From JAGSPQ01 sp038206395 (lineage in GTDB: Bacteria > Myxococcota > Myxococcia > Myxococcales > Myxococcaceae), in the NCBI GenBank assembly GCA_038206395.1, contig JBBRAX010000026.1, forward strand, positions 31,381 through 95,380: 64,000 nucleotides of DNA, in the 5' to 3' direction. The notes under the pieces were generated by a model. That model searched no databases and was not told the DNA's origin. It saw nothing but the letters and a program-made list of their open reading frames with translations. Shown here piece after piece: positions 40,860 through 49,698 of this stretch. The position numbers were made by a program, and so were the translations under genes. Position 1 is the stretch's first letter; each line of letters opens with the position of its first letter.

Positions 40860-43800
40860 TCAGGGCGCCGGCTGGGTGCCGGTCGTGAGGAAGTTCGCCA
40901 TCTGGGTCTGGGCCTTGGTGCGGGCCGCGACGCAGTCGGCATTCGGGTTCGCCGTGCCATCACCGGGGCACGCCAACAGGTAGCTGTGGCGGCTGGCGGC
41001 GGGGAAGCCTGCGCCTGGCTGGCTGAACGTGAGGAAGGCCTGGTTCGCCGGCGTCTGGTTGGCCGCGTTGATCAGCTGAATCGTCGTCGGGTTGGGGATG
41101 ACGACGTCGTTCTCGATGTACTGGATGTACACCTTGCGGCCCGGCGGCACCGACTGGTTCACGCCGGTGTGGATCGCGTTCTGCGGATCCGCCGGGTCGA
41201 GAATCATGCGCGCCAGCACCATGAACTGATCGAACGCCGGCATGCCCGGACGCAGGCCCAGCGCGGCCAGCGAACCCAGGAAAGCCGTGCGCTGCGCGCC
41301 GAAGCCCGGCGCCGTCAGCAGCACCTGCACCTGGTCAGAGCCCGGCACGTTGAGGCCGATGAACTTGAAGTCCGTGTTCACCGCGCTCGCCATCGCCCCG
41401 TTGAAGCCACCGAGGCTCTGGCCGACGTAGTTGATGAGGCCGGTGTTCAGCTGCGCGTTCGGGTCGGCCGCGATGAGGCGCTGGCGAAGGCTGCCCGCCG
41501 TCGAGCTGTCGACCTTGAGAATCTTGATCAACATCGCGAAGTCCAGCGGGCCGTAACGGAAGTTGTCGCGGGTCGCGAAGAGGTTCGTGAGGTTGAGGAA
41601 GTTCCACGAGGCAATCGCGGGCGGGTTCGACGGCGCCGTTCGCAGGAAGTCGCCGCCTTCGCACAGGTTGGTCGAGAGGCAGAGGCCCTGGTTCTGCACC
41701 TGGCAGGCGAGGTCGCCGGTCGCGCCGTCGGTGCCGAACGAGCAGGCTGACGCATTGGCCGGGAGGCGCGCCACGCAGCGGCCGGTGGTCGCATCACACT
41801 GCTGGGTCGCCGGGTTCGCGCAGGCGCCATCGTCAGAAGCCGCCATCGTCACCGAGGCCGAGCCGACGCAGGTCGTGCGCTCGCCGTGGTAGATGACGTC
41901 GATCGCCACCGTCGCGAAGCCAATCGCCGCTGCGGTGTTCGAGAACGCAATCATCGCGGTGCGGTTGCTGGTCAGGCCGTGCCCGAAGACGAGCACCGGG
42001 AAACCATTCGCGGGCGGAGCGCCCTTCGGAATCGTGATCCACGCCGGGGCGCGCCGGAACTGCGGCAGGCCCGTGGGCGGGTTCAGCGTGCCACCGATGC
42101 CATTGAGGATGAACGGCATCGGCACCTGCGCCTGAAAGACGTTCACGTTCGGAATCAGCGCCGAGGGCAGCAGGCCCGAGATGTTGTTCACCGAGCTCGG
42201 CAGCGCCAACGCGGCCGGCAGCGCGGCCGGCAACGCGTTGAGCACCTGCAGCACCGACACCGTCGCCTGCGTGCGGTAGCTGAAGGCAAGCGCGAGAGTC
42301 TTGCGCGGGCGGCCCGCAATCTCCAGGGCGTCGAACATCGGCTTGAATGCGGCACGGATCGGCTCGAGCGCGGCGGCCTGCAAGTCAGAGACGCCAGAGA
42401 TGGTGCTCTTGCCGTTCTCGAGCAGCGTCGCCTTGCTGCGCAGCAGCGCAAAGGCGGGGGCCGGCATCACCGCGCGGCCCTTCGTGTCTTTGAGGCCCGT
42501 GGTGAGCCACGCCGCGTAGTTGCTGCGCTCTTCCAGCGGGCGGTTCATCACGAACTGCAGCTGCTGGGGCGCCGGTTCGATCGAGCCGCCGTCAGGGAAG
42601 AAGACGCCCGTGCCGCCGTCGGCCATCTTGCTCGAGGCGCAGTCGAGGCACACGCTGACGTTCGGCTGCAGCGGCCCGGCGCCCGTGAGTTTGACGAAGC
42701 CCGTGGTGCCGCCGTCCAGCGAGGCCGGGTCGACCTTGTCCTGGTCCAGCGCGCCGCGGGTGTCAGAGTTTTCAGAGACGGCCATCGCGGTGAGCGAGAA
42801 GCCTTCGAGGGTGTTGAGACCCTGCACCAGCTGCTGCTGCAGGCCCGGGGTGGTGGGCACCGGCAGGTTCACGCGCGTGCCACCGTCGGGCAGCGGCACC
42901 GTGAGCAGGTTGTTCGGGAAGGGGATGATCGACTGCGCGGGGTCGAAGGTCGCCTCGGGCTGGTTGACCGTGCGGAAGACCCACAGCAGCGCGACTTCTT
43001 CACGCGGAATGCCGAGCACCGCGTCGACCTTGTCGAGCACCGGCTTGTAGCTGCGGCGCAGGCCTTCGAGCGCGATCGCCTGGCTCAAAGAGACGGGGGC
43101 CGCGTTGATCTGTGCGGCGCAGTCGGCTGAGGTCAGGTCAGTGCAGGTGACGAGCGAGTTCGCGCTGCGGACCAGTGCCCAGGTCTCGGTGGCCGACACG
43201 TTGCCGCCGCCGACCTTCTTCACTCCGTCATCGCCGCTGCGGACGATGACCGCGATCGACTGGGCCTTGCCCCAGCTGCCATTGGGAGGCGCAACGCGAA
43301 GCGTCTTCGTCGCCTGGTCGTAGGTCACCGTCGCCTCGCCGAGGGCGCCGAAGCCACCGTCGGGGTTGGGCAGCAGCGAGACAGCGAGCACGTTGCCATC
43401 GAAGGTGTCCGGGTCCAAATCGCCGCCGACGACTTCGGCCGTCGCGACTGCCGACACCGGGAAGCCGTTCAGCGTGTTCAGGTACTCCGCGATGAATTCC
43501 TTCTGGGCCGCCGTGCCCGCGTCGTCGATCGGGGCGTTGACGAGGCCCGTGGTGCGGTCGATGGCGAGGTCGTTGGGCGAGGGCACTTTTGGCGGAACCG
43601 CGGCCGGGTTGAACTGCAGCAGGGTGAAGCCGTTGGCCTTGAAGGTCCACGCGATCACCACGTCGGTGCGCGCGATGCCGCCGGTGGCGACCTTGTCGAG
43701 CACCGGCTTGTACTTGAGGCGCAGCGCCTCGAGGCGGCGGGCGGCGCTGGTCTGGTCGGCGAGGCGCTTGCTCGCATCATTCTTGACCGCTGAGGGAATC

Positions 43801-44405
43801 ACCTCGGTCGCGGCGATGCAGCCGCCGTCGTCGTTGCAGCGCAGCAGCGAGCCTTCCGAGCGGATGAAAGACCACGTCGCGCTGCCGACGACCGGACGAA
43901 CGCCGTCGCCGGCCTTGACGCCGTTCGCTCCGCCGATGACGGCGATCGCGTAGGTGTTGCCGGCCTTCCAGCCGCCCGAGGGAGCACCGACGTTGATGCG
44001 GCCGGGCGCCTCTGCGTTGCCCGTCTTCACGTAGGCGATGCTGCTCGGGGTCACTTCGGTGAGGCCTTCGGTGACGTTGAGCACCTTGACGCTGCCGGCG
44101 CCGACGCTGGGCGCGGAGAGCTCGCCGTCGAAGGTCGTCGAGGCACCGGCCGACAGCGGAAAGCCGTTGATCGAGTTGAGGTAGTTGTAGAACTCGACGT
44201 CGACGTCACTGGCCGACGCGGGAATCGGCACTGCGAGCAGGCCCGTTTTCGGGTTGGTCGCCAGGTCGTTGGGTGAGGGCACCACGGCCGGCACGGCAGA
44301 AGGGTCGAAGCGGGCGACGACCACATCCGGGGGCGCGACGTTCTCGATGTTCGGAGTACACGCGAACCACGCGAGGCACACGAGAGCGACTGAGAGCTTC
44401 TTCAT
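40860..44405 (-). CDS. VolA-like surface lipoprotein lipase/lysophospholipase
   Basis: The product has 1181 residues. A lipoprotein signal ends in WFAC (Cys 16). Three tandem copies of a domain like the bacterial virulence-factor lipase N-terminal domain start near residues 30, 262 and 484, each with F-[DN]-P, P-x-PNDL or PFPNNL, and a LN-x-x-[ND]GF helix. An alpha/beta hydrolase fills about 770-1181: VFGHGLTSNR, a Cys-rich insertion (about 840-905), the nucleophile motif GQSLGG (about 996) and the likely catalytic His in SRHSYLL (about 1139). VolA of Vibrio has the same architecture and is encoded with fadL, as here. It should release fatty acids from exogenous lipids. Confidence 0.87.
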   Translation of the reverse strand: MKKLSVALVCLAWFACTPNIENVAPPDVVVARFDPSAVPAVVPSPNDLATNPKTGLLAVPIPASASDVDVEFYNYLNSINGFPLSAGASTTFDGELSAPSVGAGSVKVLNVTEGLTEVTPSSIAYVKTGNAEAPGRINVGAPSGGWKAGNTYAIAVIGGANGVKAGDGVRPVVGSATWSFIRSEGSLLRCNDDGGCIAATEVIPSAVKNDASKRLADQTSAARRLEALRLKYKPVLDKVATGGIARTDVVIAWTFKANGFTLLQFNPAAVPPKVPSPNDLAIDRTTGLVNAPIDDAGTAAQKEFIAEYLNTLNGFPVSAVATAEVVGGDLDPDTFDGNVLAVSLLPNPDGGFGALGEATVTYDQATKTLRVAPPNGSWGKAQSIAVIVRSGDDGVKKVGGGNVSATETWALVRSANSLVTCTDLTSADCAAQINAAPVSLSQAIALEGLRRSYKPVLDKVDAVLGIPREEVALLWVFRTVNQPEATFDPAQSIIPFPNNLLTVPLPDGGTRVNLPVPTTPGLQQQLVQGLNTLEGFSLTAMAVSENSDTRGALDQDKVDPASLDGGTTGFVKLTGAGPLQPNVSVCLDCASSKMADGGTGVFFPDGGSIEPAPQQLQFVMNRPLEERSNYAAWLTTGLKDTKGRAVMPAPAFALLRSKATLLENGKSTISGVSDLQAAALEPIRAAFKPMFDALEIAGRPRKTLALAFSYRTQATVSVLQVLNALPAALPAALALPSSVNNISGLLPSALIPNVNVFQAQVPMPFILNGIGGTLNPPTGLPQFRRAPAWITIPKGAPPANGFPVLVFGHGLTSNRTAMIAFSNTAAAIGFATVAIDVIYHGERTTCVGSASVTMAASDDGACANPATQQCDATTGRCVARLPANASACSFGTDGATGDLACQVQNQGLCLSTNLCEGGDFLRTAPSNPPAIASWNFLNLTNLFATRDNFRYGPLDFAMLIKILKVDSSTAGSLRQRLIAADPNAQLNTGLINYVGQSLGGFNGAMASAVNTDFKFIGLNVPGSDQVQVLLTAPGFGAQRTAFLGSLAALGLRPGMPAFDQFMVLARMILDPADPQNAIHTGVNQSVPPGRKVYIQYIENDVVIPNPTTIQLINAANQTPANQAFLTFSQPGAGFPAASRHSYLLACPGDGTANPNADCVAARTKAQTQMANFLTTGTQPAP

Positions 44406-44510
44406 GGGGATTTCCTAAAGGTGACGCGAAGGAGAAGGCGGGCGGCTGCATAGCAAACCGCAAGGCGCAACGTTTGATTTTTGGTCAAGCGCCACTTGCG
44501 GGGCTCGCGC

Positions 44511-44516
44511 TAGAAG
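44511..44516 (+). promoter_or_regulatory. putative -10 element (TAGAAG), leaderless type
   Basis: TAGAAG ends 7 bases before the GTG at 44524; no Shine-Dalgarno is present. The gap between this gene and the divergent lipase also holds a TTGA/TCAA inverted pair around 44470-44490. Confidence 0.35.
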
Positions 44517-44523
44517 AGCCTTT

Positions 44524-45234
44524 GTGTTCCTCGCCGCCTACTTGAAGCTTTACGTCGACTGCCTCTCGAGGGCCGCCGCTGGCATCGCGAAGAACGCGTG
44601 GACGCTCGTGTTGCCGATGGGGCTTTTTGCTGCCGTCGCGCTGCTGGCGGTGCCGCTGTCGGCGCTGGGGCCGCTGTCCGGCATGTTCCTGCGGCTCGCG
44701 ATGTACTTCGCCTTCAGCAGCTACCTCTACTTCGCGGCCGGCATCGTCGCGAACCAGAAGGTCGGCCTCGACGATTTGAAGAAGAGCTTCCTCGCCTACT
44801 TCTGGAGCATCATGGGCCTGCTCTTCGTGGTGTGGATCGCCGAAATCGTGCTCGGCGCGGTGTTCGGCCAGAACCCGAACAAGGGCGTCATCCTCCTCGG
44901 GCTCGACCTGCTCGCGTTCATCGTGCTGAACGCCGCCCCGGAAATCATCTACACGAAGGGCACCCGCGGCGGCATGGACACCATCTCGCGCAGCGTGAAG
45001 TTCGTTCAGGAAAACTGGATTGAGTGGTTCGTGCCGATGCTGCTCGTCGGCGCGGCGGCGTACGGCGTCTGGTCGAACCTGTGGCGGCTGCCCGGCGCAG
45101 TGACGCTGGTGCTCGCGCTGGTGGGCGGCGCCATCTTCCACTTGGTGATGGTGTTTCGCGGGCACCTGTTCGAGGCGCTGGACAGCAGCACGCACCGGCA
45201 GCGCATGTTCAAGTATGGCCGGCGCGACGCTTAG
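44524..45234 (+). CDS. integral membrane protein of unknown function
   Basis: The product has 236 residues from a GTG. Five or six hydrophobic segments are visible (near 26-48, 55-75, 95-115, 122-142, 170-185 and 190-210), with polar, partly basic ends (RQRMFKYGRRDA). I recognise no family, and it has no signal peptide beyond its first helix. It is divergent from the VolA-like lipase and convergent with the sigma factor, whose stop it overlaps by 4 bases. Confidence 0.82.
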   Translation: MFLAAYLKLYVDCLSRAAAGIAKNAWTLVLPMGLFAAVALLAVPLSALGPLSGMFLRLAMYFAFSSYLYFAAGIVANQKVGLDDLKKSFLAYFWSIMGLLFVVWIAEIVLGAVFGQNPNKGVILLGLDLLAFIVLNAAPEIIYTKGTRGGMDTISRSVKFVQENWIEWFVPMLLVGAAAYGVWSNLWRLPGAVTLVLALVGGAIFHLVMVFRGHLFEALDSSTHRQRMFKYGRRDA

Positions 45235-46277
45235 TCTTCGGCAGCGACCAGGTTGAAGTCGGGGATCTCTTTCTTCATGTAGTCGCGCATCCGCACGACC
45301 AGCGCCGACTCGATCTGCCTCGCGCGCTCGCGGCTGACGCCCCACTGGGCCCCGATGTCTTGCAGGGTCAGCGGCTCGTCCGACATGAGGCGCTTGTCGA
45401 AGATGAAGCGCTCTTTGTCGCTGATCGTCAGCGCGAACTGGCCGAGCTTCGTCCTGAAGACGTCGCGCAGCTGCGCGTTGCCCAGTGACTCTTCGGCGCC
45501 GATCGCGTTCGACGGCAGGGCGCGATCGGCGCGGGTCGACTTGTTGTCGTCGTCGCCCACCCGCATCGGAGCGTCCAGCGACAGCTCGTCGTTGCCGAGC
45601 CGTTGATCCATGTCGACCACTTCCTGCTCGGTGACGTTCAGCCGCTGCGCGAGCAGCTTCGGCGTCACTTCGAACCCCTGGTTCCGCAAGCGTTCTTGTT
45701 CCTGGCGCAGCTTGAAGAAGAGCTTTCGCTGGGCTTCCGTCGTGCCCAGCTTCACCATCTTCCAGTTGTCCATGATGTAGCGAAGGATGTACGCGCGAAT
45801 CCACCAGGCCGCGTAGCTCGACAGCTTCACCCCGCGACCCGGATCGAACTTCTTCACGGCCTGCATGAGGCCGACGTTTCCTTCCTGGATCAAGTCGAGC
45901 AGCTGAATCGGGTTGCGGTGGTACTCGTGCGCGAGCTTCACCACGAGGCGCAGGTTGCTGGCGACCAGCCGGTAGGCCGCCTTCACGTCGCCCGACGCGC
46001 GGTACTTCTCGGCCAGCGCCACCTCTTCTTCGCGGGTGAGCAGGGGGTGCTTCACCACCTCGGCCATGTACGCCTGCAGCGCGTCGCGGCGCACGAGCCT
46101 GGCGTCGGGGTCGTCGTCGACGGTCGGCTGCACGACCAGGCCAGTCGCATCGACGTCTTCCAGCTCTTCGGCCGGGGGCTCGATCTCGTCGCTGCCTTCG
46201 ACCGCGATCGGACTCTTCGCCGGCACGTCCTCGACGAGCTCCGCATCGGCCACTTCTTTCTTTACCCGTCGAGCCAT
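45231..46277 (-). CDS. rpoH: RpoH-type (sigma-32 family) RNA polymerase sigma factor
   Basis: The product has 348 residues from the ATG at 46277, set by AAGGAG 5 bases upstream. Region 2 has LLDLIQEGNVGLMQAVKKFDP and YAAWWIRAYI. The RpoH box QRKLFFKLR (about residue 182) is nearly identical to the sigma-32 hallmark. Region 4 ends in DIGAQWGVSRERARQIE. An acidic N-terminal extension of about 65 residues is longer than in E. coli RpoH. Myxobacteria encode several RpoH-like sigma factors with developmental or stress roles, so this may be one of those paralogues and not the heat-shock factor itself. Confidence 0.9.
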   Translation of the reverse strand: MARRVKKEVADAELVEDVPAKSPIAVEGSDEIEPPAEELEDVDATGLVVQPTVDDDPDARLVRRDALQAYMAEVVKHPLLTREEEVALAEKYRASGDVKAAYRLVASNLRLVVKLAHEYHRNPIQLLDLIQEGNVGLMQAVKKFDPGRGVKLSSYAAWWIRAYILRYIMDNWKMVKLGTTEAQRKLFFKLRQEQERLRNQGFEVTPKLLAQRLNVTEQEVVDMDQRLGNDELSLDAPMRVGDDDNKSTRADRALPSNAIGAEESLGNAQLRDVFRTKLGQFALTISDKERFIFDKRLMSDEPLTLQDIGAQWGVSRERARQIESALVVRMRDYMKKEIPDFNLVAAED

Positions 46278-46325
46278 CCCGACTCCTTCGTAACGCAAAG
46301 CCGCGCGAAGGCCCATTGCTCGTGC

Positions 46326-46331
46326 TACACG
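46326..46331 (+). promoter_or_regulatory. putative -10 element (TACACG), leaderless type
   Basis: GCTACACG ends 9 bases before the ATG at 46341; it is the same octamer as upstream of 24109. No Shine-Dalgarno is visible. Confidence 0.35.
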
Positions 46332-46340
46332 AAATGCGCA

Positions 46341-48536
46341 ATGAGCAATCAGCCTCTTCCGATGCCCAGTGGTGCTGCTGACCGCGACCAGGAATACGTC
46401 GCCGATGTCAGCTTCGACTCGCTCGGCCTCTCACCCGAAGTCCGCAAGGCCATCGCCGAGCGCGGTTACACCCACCCCACCCCTGTGCAGGCCAAGGCTT
46501 TCGCCCCCGTGATGGCGGGCCGCGACCTGATCGTCCGGTCGAAGACAGGCACGGGAAAGACGGCCGCGTTCGGGCTGCCCCTGCTCGAGCGCATCGAGAA
46601 GGGCGAGAAGAAGGTCAAAGCGCTGATTCTGTGCCCGACCCGCGAGCTGGCGATGCAGGTCGCCGCCGAGCTGAGCGAGCTGGCCAAGTACCGTGAGATT
46701 CGCGTCACTGCGATCTACGGCGGCGCCTCGATGAAGGTGCAGGAAGACGCGCTGGACGACGGCAGCGCAATCATCGTCGGCACCCCGGGCCGCGTGTTCG
46801 ACCACATCCAGCGGCGGAACCTGAAGCTCGGCGACTGCGCGTTCGCGGTGCTCGACGAGGCCGATGAGATGCTGAACCAGGGCTTCTTCGAGGAAGTGAC
46901 GCGGATCCTCGACTACCTCCCGAAGACCCGGCAGGTGCTGCTGTTCTCGGCGACGGTGCCCGACGACATCCAGCGGCTGATTTCCAAGTACACGACCAAC
47001 GCCGAGACGCTGCTGCTGTCGGGCGACGTCTTCACCGTCGATCACATCCAGCACATCAAGTACGACGTGTCGGAGGCGTACCCGAAGCCGCGCAACCTCA
47101 TCTACATGCTCGAGATGGAAGAGCCCGACAACGCGATCGTCTTCTGCAACACGCGAAGCGACACCGAGCTCGTCTGTGCCGTGCTGAACCGCAATGGCTT
47201 CGACGCCGAGCTCCTGAACGGCGACCTGCCGCAGAAAGAGCGCGAGCGCGTGATGGCGATGGTGAAGCGGGGCGAGGTGGCCTTCATGGTCGCCACCGAC
47301 CTTGCCGCCCGCGGCATCGACATCTCGGACCTCGGCCACGTCATCAACTACACGCTGCCCGAAGACCCCGCCGTCTACCTTCACCGCGTCGGCCGCACCG
47401 GCCGCATCGGCAAGAAGGGCGTCGCGCTGAACCTCGTCTCGGGCCGCGAGTTCTCGCAGTTCTCGACGCTGGAAAAGAAGTACGGCATCCAGTTCGAGAA
47501 GCGCGAGATGCCGAGCCCCGAGCTCGCCGTCACGATGTGGACGGATCGCCACGTGAAGGAGCTGAAGGAAGCGGCCTCTGGCACCATCTACGAAGGCTTC
47601 CTGGGCCTGGCCAGTGAGCTGAAGAAGCGCCCCGACGCCGACGAGCTGATCGCGTTGATGCTGAAGAGCTTCTTCAAAGAGCTGCGAAAGGAAAAGCTGT
47701 CGACGGGCGGGAAGGAAGAAGCGCCCGCGGCCGCGCACAAGTTCGAGAAGCTGCGGCCGCACGAGAAGCGGTACGCCGACGCGCCGCCGTCGCGCGGCCC
47801 GAAGGGTGACAGCAAAGACCGCAAGCCGTTTCGCGAGCGCGGCGGTCGGCCCGACGTGAAGACCGAGCCCGACCGTTCTGAGCTGCGCGCCGTACAGCGC
47901 CCCGTCGCGTCGCCCACGACGCCGATTCCGCACGACGCGCCGACGCCTACCGAAGGAACTGTCGCGGTGGCGATTGCACCGGTGGCGGCCGCACCTCGCC
48001 CGCCTGCGGCCCCGCGCCGTGCGCCGGCAAAGAAGCTGTCCGACCGCGAGCTCTTCGAAGCGCTTCAGCGCGGCGAGACGCCCCCGATTCCCGACCCGAC
48101 CACCGATGAGAACCCGGCCGTCGAGGAAGAGGCAGTGGTGGAAAGCCGGCCGCCTCGCCGTGCGAGCAGCAGCAACCTCGGCAGCGATGAGATCCGCGCC
48201 ACCCGTGAGCCGCGCGGCGAATCGCGCGGTGAGCCCCGGGAAGACCGCGGTGAACGGCGCCCCCGCCGTGAGCGCAGCAAGAGCGAAGTGGCTCCTCCTG
48301 CTCCCGGCCAGGTCCGGATGTGGCTGAACCTCGGCACGCTCGATGGTCTCGACAGCGCAGGCGTGGCGTCGGCAATGGAAGCGGCGGGCGCTCCGGCGGG
48401 CAAGGTGCAGCGCGCCGACGTGCTTCGCAGCTTCACCTACCTGTTCGTGGCGGAAGAAGACGTCGCGGGCTTCGAAGCGACCGCCGGCAAGAAGCAGGGC
48501 GAGAAGGCGATCAAGATCGAGCGGGCGAAGAAGTAG
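46341..48536 (+). CDS. DEAD-box RNA helicase, CsdA/DbpA type
   Basis: The product has 731 residues from the ATG at 46341; the longer open frame upstream is antisense to the sigma factor. Q motif (FDSLGLSPEV...PTPVQ), motif I SKTGTGKT, PTRELA, GTPGR, DEAD, SAT and HRVGRTGR are intact in the core (about 25-390). A basic, Pro-rich, probably disordered region (about 450-650) follows, with many RxxR and GER stretches. The last 75 residues (VRMWLNLGTLDGLDSAGVASAMEAAG) resemble the DbpA-type RNA-binding domain. Likely roles are ribosome assembly and mRNA unwinding. It is divergent from the sigma factor. Confidence 0.93.
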   Translation: MSNQPLPMPSGAADRDQEYVADVSFDSLGLSPEVRKAIAERGYTHPTPVQAKAFAPVMAGRDLIVRSKTGTGKTAAFGLPLLERIEKGEKKVKALILCPTRELAMQVAAELSELAKYREIRVTAIYGGASMKVQEDALDDGSAIIVGTPGRVFDHIQRRNLKLGDCAFAVLDEADEMLNQGFFEEVTRILDYLPKTRQVLLFSATVPDDIQRLISKYTTNAETLLLSGDVFTVDHIQHIKYDVSEAYPKPRNLIYMLEMEEPDNAIVFCNTRSDTELVCAVLNRNGFDAELLNGDLPQKERERVMAMVKRGEVAFMVATDLAARGIDISDLGHVINYTLPEDPAVYLHRVGRTGRIGKKGVALNLVSGREFSQFSTLEKKYGIQFEKREMPSPELAVTMWTDRHVKELKEAASGTIYEGFLGLASELKKRPDADELIALMLKSFFKELRKEKLSTGGKEEAPAAAHKFEKLRPHEKRYADAPPSRGPKGDSKDRKPFRERGGRPDVKTEPDRSELRAVQRPVASPTTPIPHDAPTPTEGTVAVAIAPVAAAPRPPAAPRRAPAKKLSDRELFEALQRGETPPIPDPTTDENPAVEEEAVVESRPPRRASSSNLGSDEIRATREPRGESRGEPREDRGERRPRRERSKSEVAPPAPGQVRMWLNLGTLDGLDSAGVASAMEAAGAPAGKVQRADVLRSFTYLFVAEEDVAGFEATAGKKQGEKAIKIERAKK

Positions 48537-48549
48537 GCGGCCTGAAGAA

Positions 48550-49698
48550 ATGAACCTCGCGTGGCTGCTGCTGCTGGCGCTGCCCGAGGATCCTGCGATC
48601 GCACTCGAGGCGTTGGGCCGCTTCGGCCCCACGCCCGAGTGCGAGCTTCAGGACCTCTTCCACCCGTTCTCGCCGCCCCCGCCGATTCCCGCGTTCGAGG
48701 GAATCCACGCAGAGGTCGCGCCGTACCTCGAGCACACCCATCGCGCGGTCGTGCTGCGTGCGGCGGCGCTCGTCTGTCGCGCGGGCGACGCTTCAGCTGC
48801 AGGTCGCCTCGTCACGGTCGCCCGCCGTTGGCCGTGTGAGAACGCGCTGATTCGGATGGCGGCTGCGGTGTCGACCGAGCTGAATCTTCCGGAGTGCAAA
48901 GCGCGCGCGGATCGCCCGTGGCGCGCCGACGAAAAGCAGATCGCGAAATGGCGCAAGCCAAACCAGCGCGCCGTCGCAAAGGCGATCTCGGCTGGCGACG
49001 TGACGGCGCTCGCCCGAACGCTGTGGAACCTCGACGCCCTCGACGCGTCGCGCGCCGAAGCAGCGCTGGCGACCCTGGCCCAGCTCGACGACGCGCAGGC
49101 GTTTCTACCCACCTTCCATGCACTGGCACGAACGCTGGGCGATGAGCTCGACCGCAGCCTGCCGTTCTTGAAAGAAGGGCTCTTCGCATCGCAGCTGACC
49201 GCCATTGCCGCCAGGACTTCGCGTGCCGACGCCTTCTGCCGCGTCGCTGGGCGGGCAGCCAGCGCTGACCGCGAGACGCTGTCGAAGCTGAAGGACATGT
49301 TCGACCGCGTCGAGCTCGAGAAGGCGGCCGACCGCGCGCGCCGCGACCCTGCGCTCACCGCGTTCGGCCGGGCGTACCTCGAAGATCTGGCGAACGCCGC
49401 CCACGACTGGATGAAGGGCCGTTCGCAGCTACGAACCCTCGAAGACAACCGCGATCGGCCGGCGCTGCGCGCGTGGATCGCCGATGACGCGCACCTCATG
49501 ACTGATCGCCTCGAGGCCGCTTCGGTGCTCGCGCGGCTGGGCGATGGCTCGGGCCTGGTGCTCTTTCAGAGCGCCGAGGGCCTCTGGCCCGACCTCTTCG
49601 ACCGCCGGCGGCAGACGCTGGTCGAGCTTGCCGCCCAGGCGTCGCCGGCCATTCGCGCCGAGGCCGTCGCGCTGCTGTCGAAAGCCTGGACGCGCTGA
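48550..49698 (+). CDS. helical protein of unknown function
   Basis: The product has 382 residues from the ATG at 48550, 13 bases after the helicase stop; no good Shine-Dalgarno is seen. A short hydrophobic N-terminus (MNLAWLLLLALP) could be a weak signal peptide or anchor. The rest is made of short Ala/Arg/Leu-rich helical pairs suggestive of HEAT- or TPR-like solenoids (about 60-380), with four or five Cys. I do not recognise a family. It abuts the convergent surface-protein gene with no spare bases. Confidence 0.75.
   Translation: MNLAWLLLLALPEDPAIALEALGRFGPTPECELQDLFHPFSPPPPIPAFEGIHAEVAPYLEHTHRAVVLRAAALVCRAGDASAAGRLVTVARRWPCENALIRMAAAVSTELNLPECKARADRPWRADEKQIAKWRKPNQRAVAKAISAGDVTALARTLWNLDALDASRAEAALATLAQLDDAQAFLPTFHALARTLGDELDRSLPFLKEGLFASQLTAIAARTSRADAFCRVAGRAASADRETLSKLKDMFDRVELEKAADRARRDPALTAFGRAYLEDLANAAHDWMKGRSQLRTLEDNRDRPALRAWIADDAHLMTDRLEAASVLARLGDGSGLVLFQSAEGLWPDLFDRRRQTLVELAAQASPAIRAEAVALLSKAWTR

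Noticed and set aside
45603..46340. Upstream extension of the helicase frame
   Set aside because: It is antisense to the RpoH-type gene; the helicase Q motif begins soon after the ATG at 46341.
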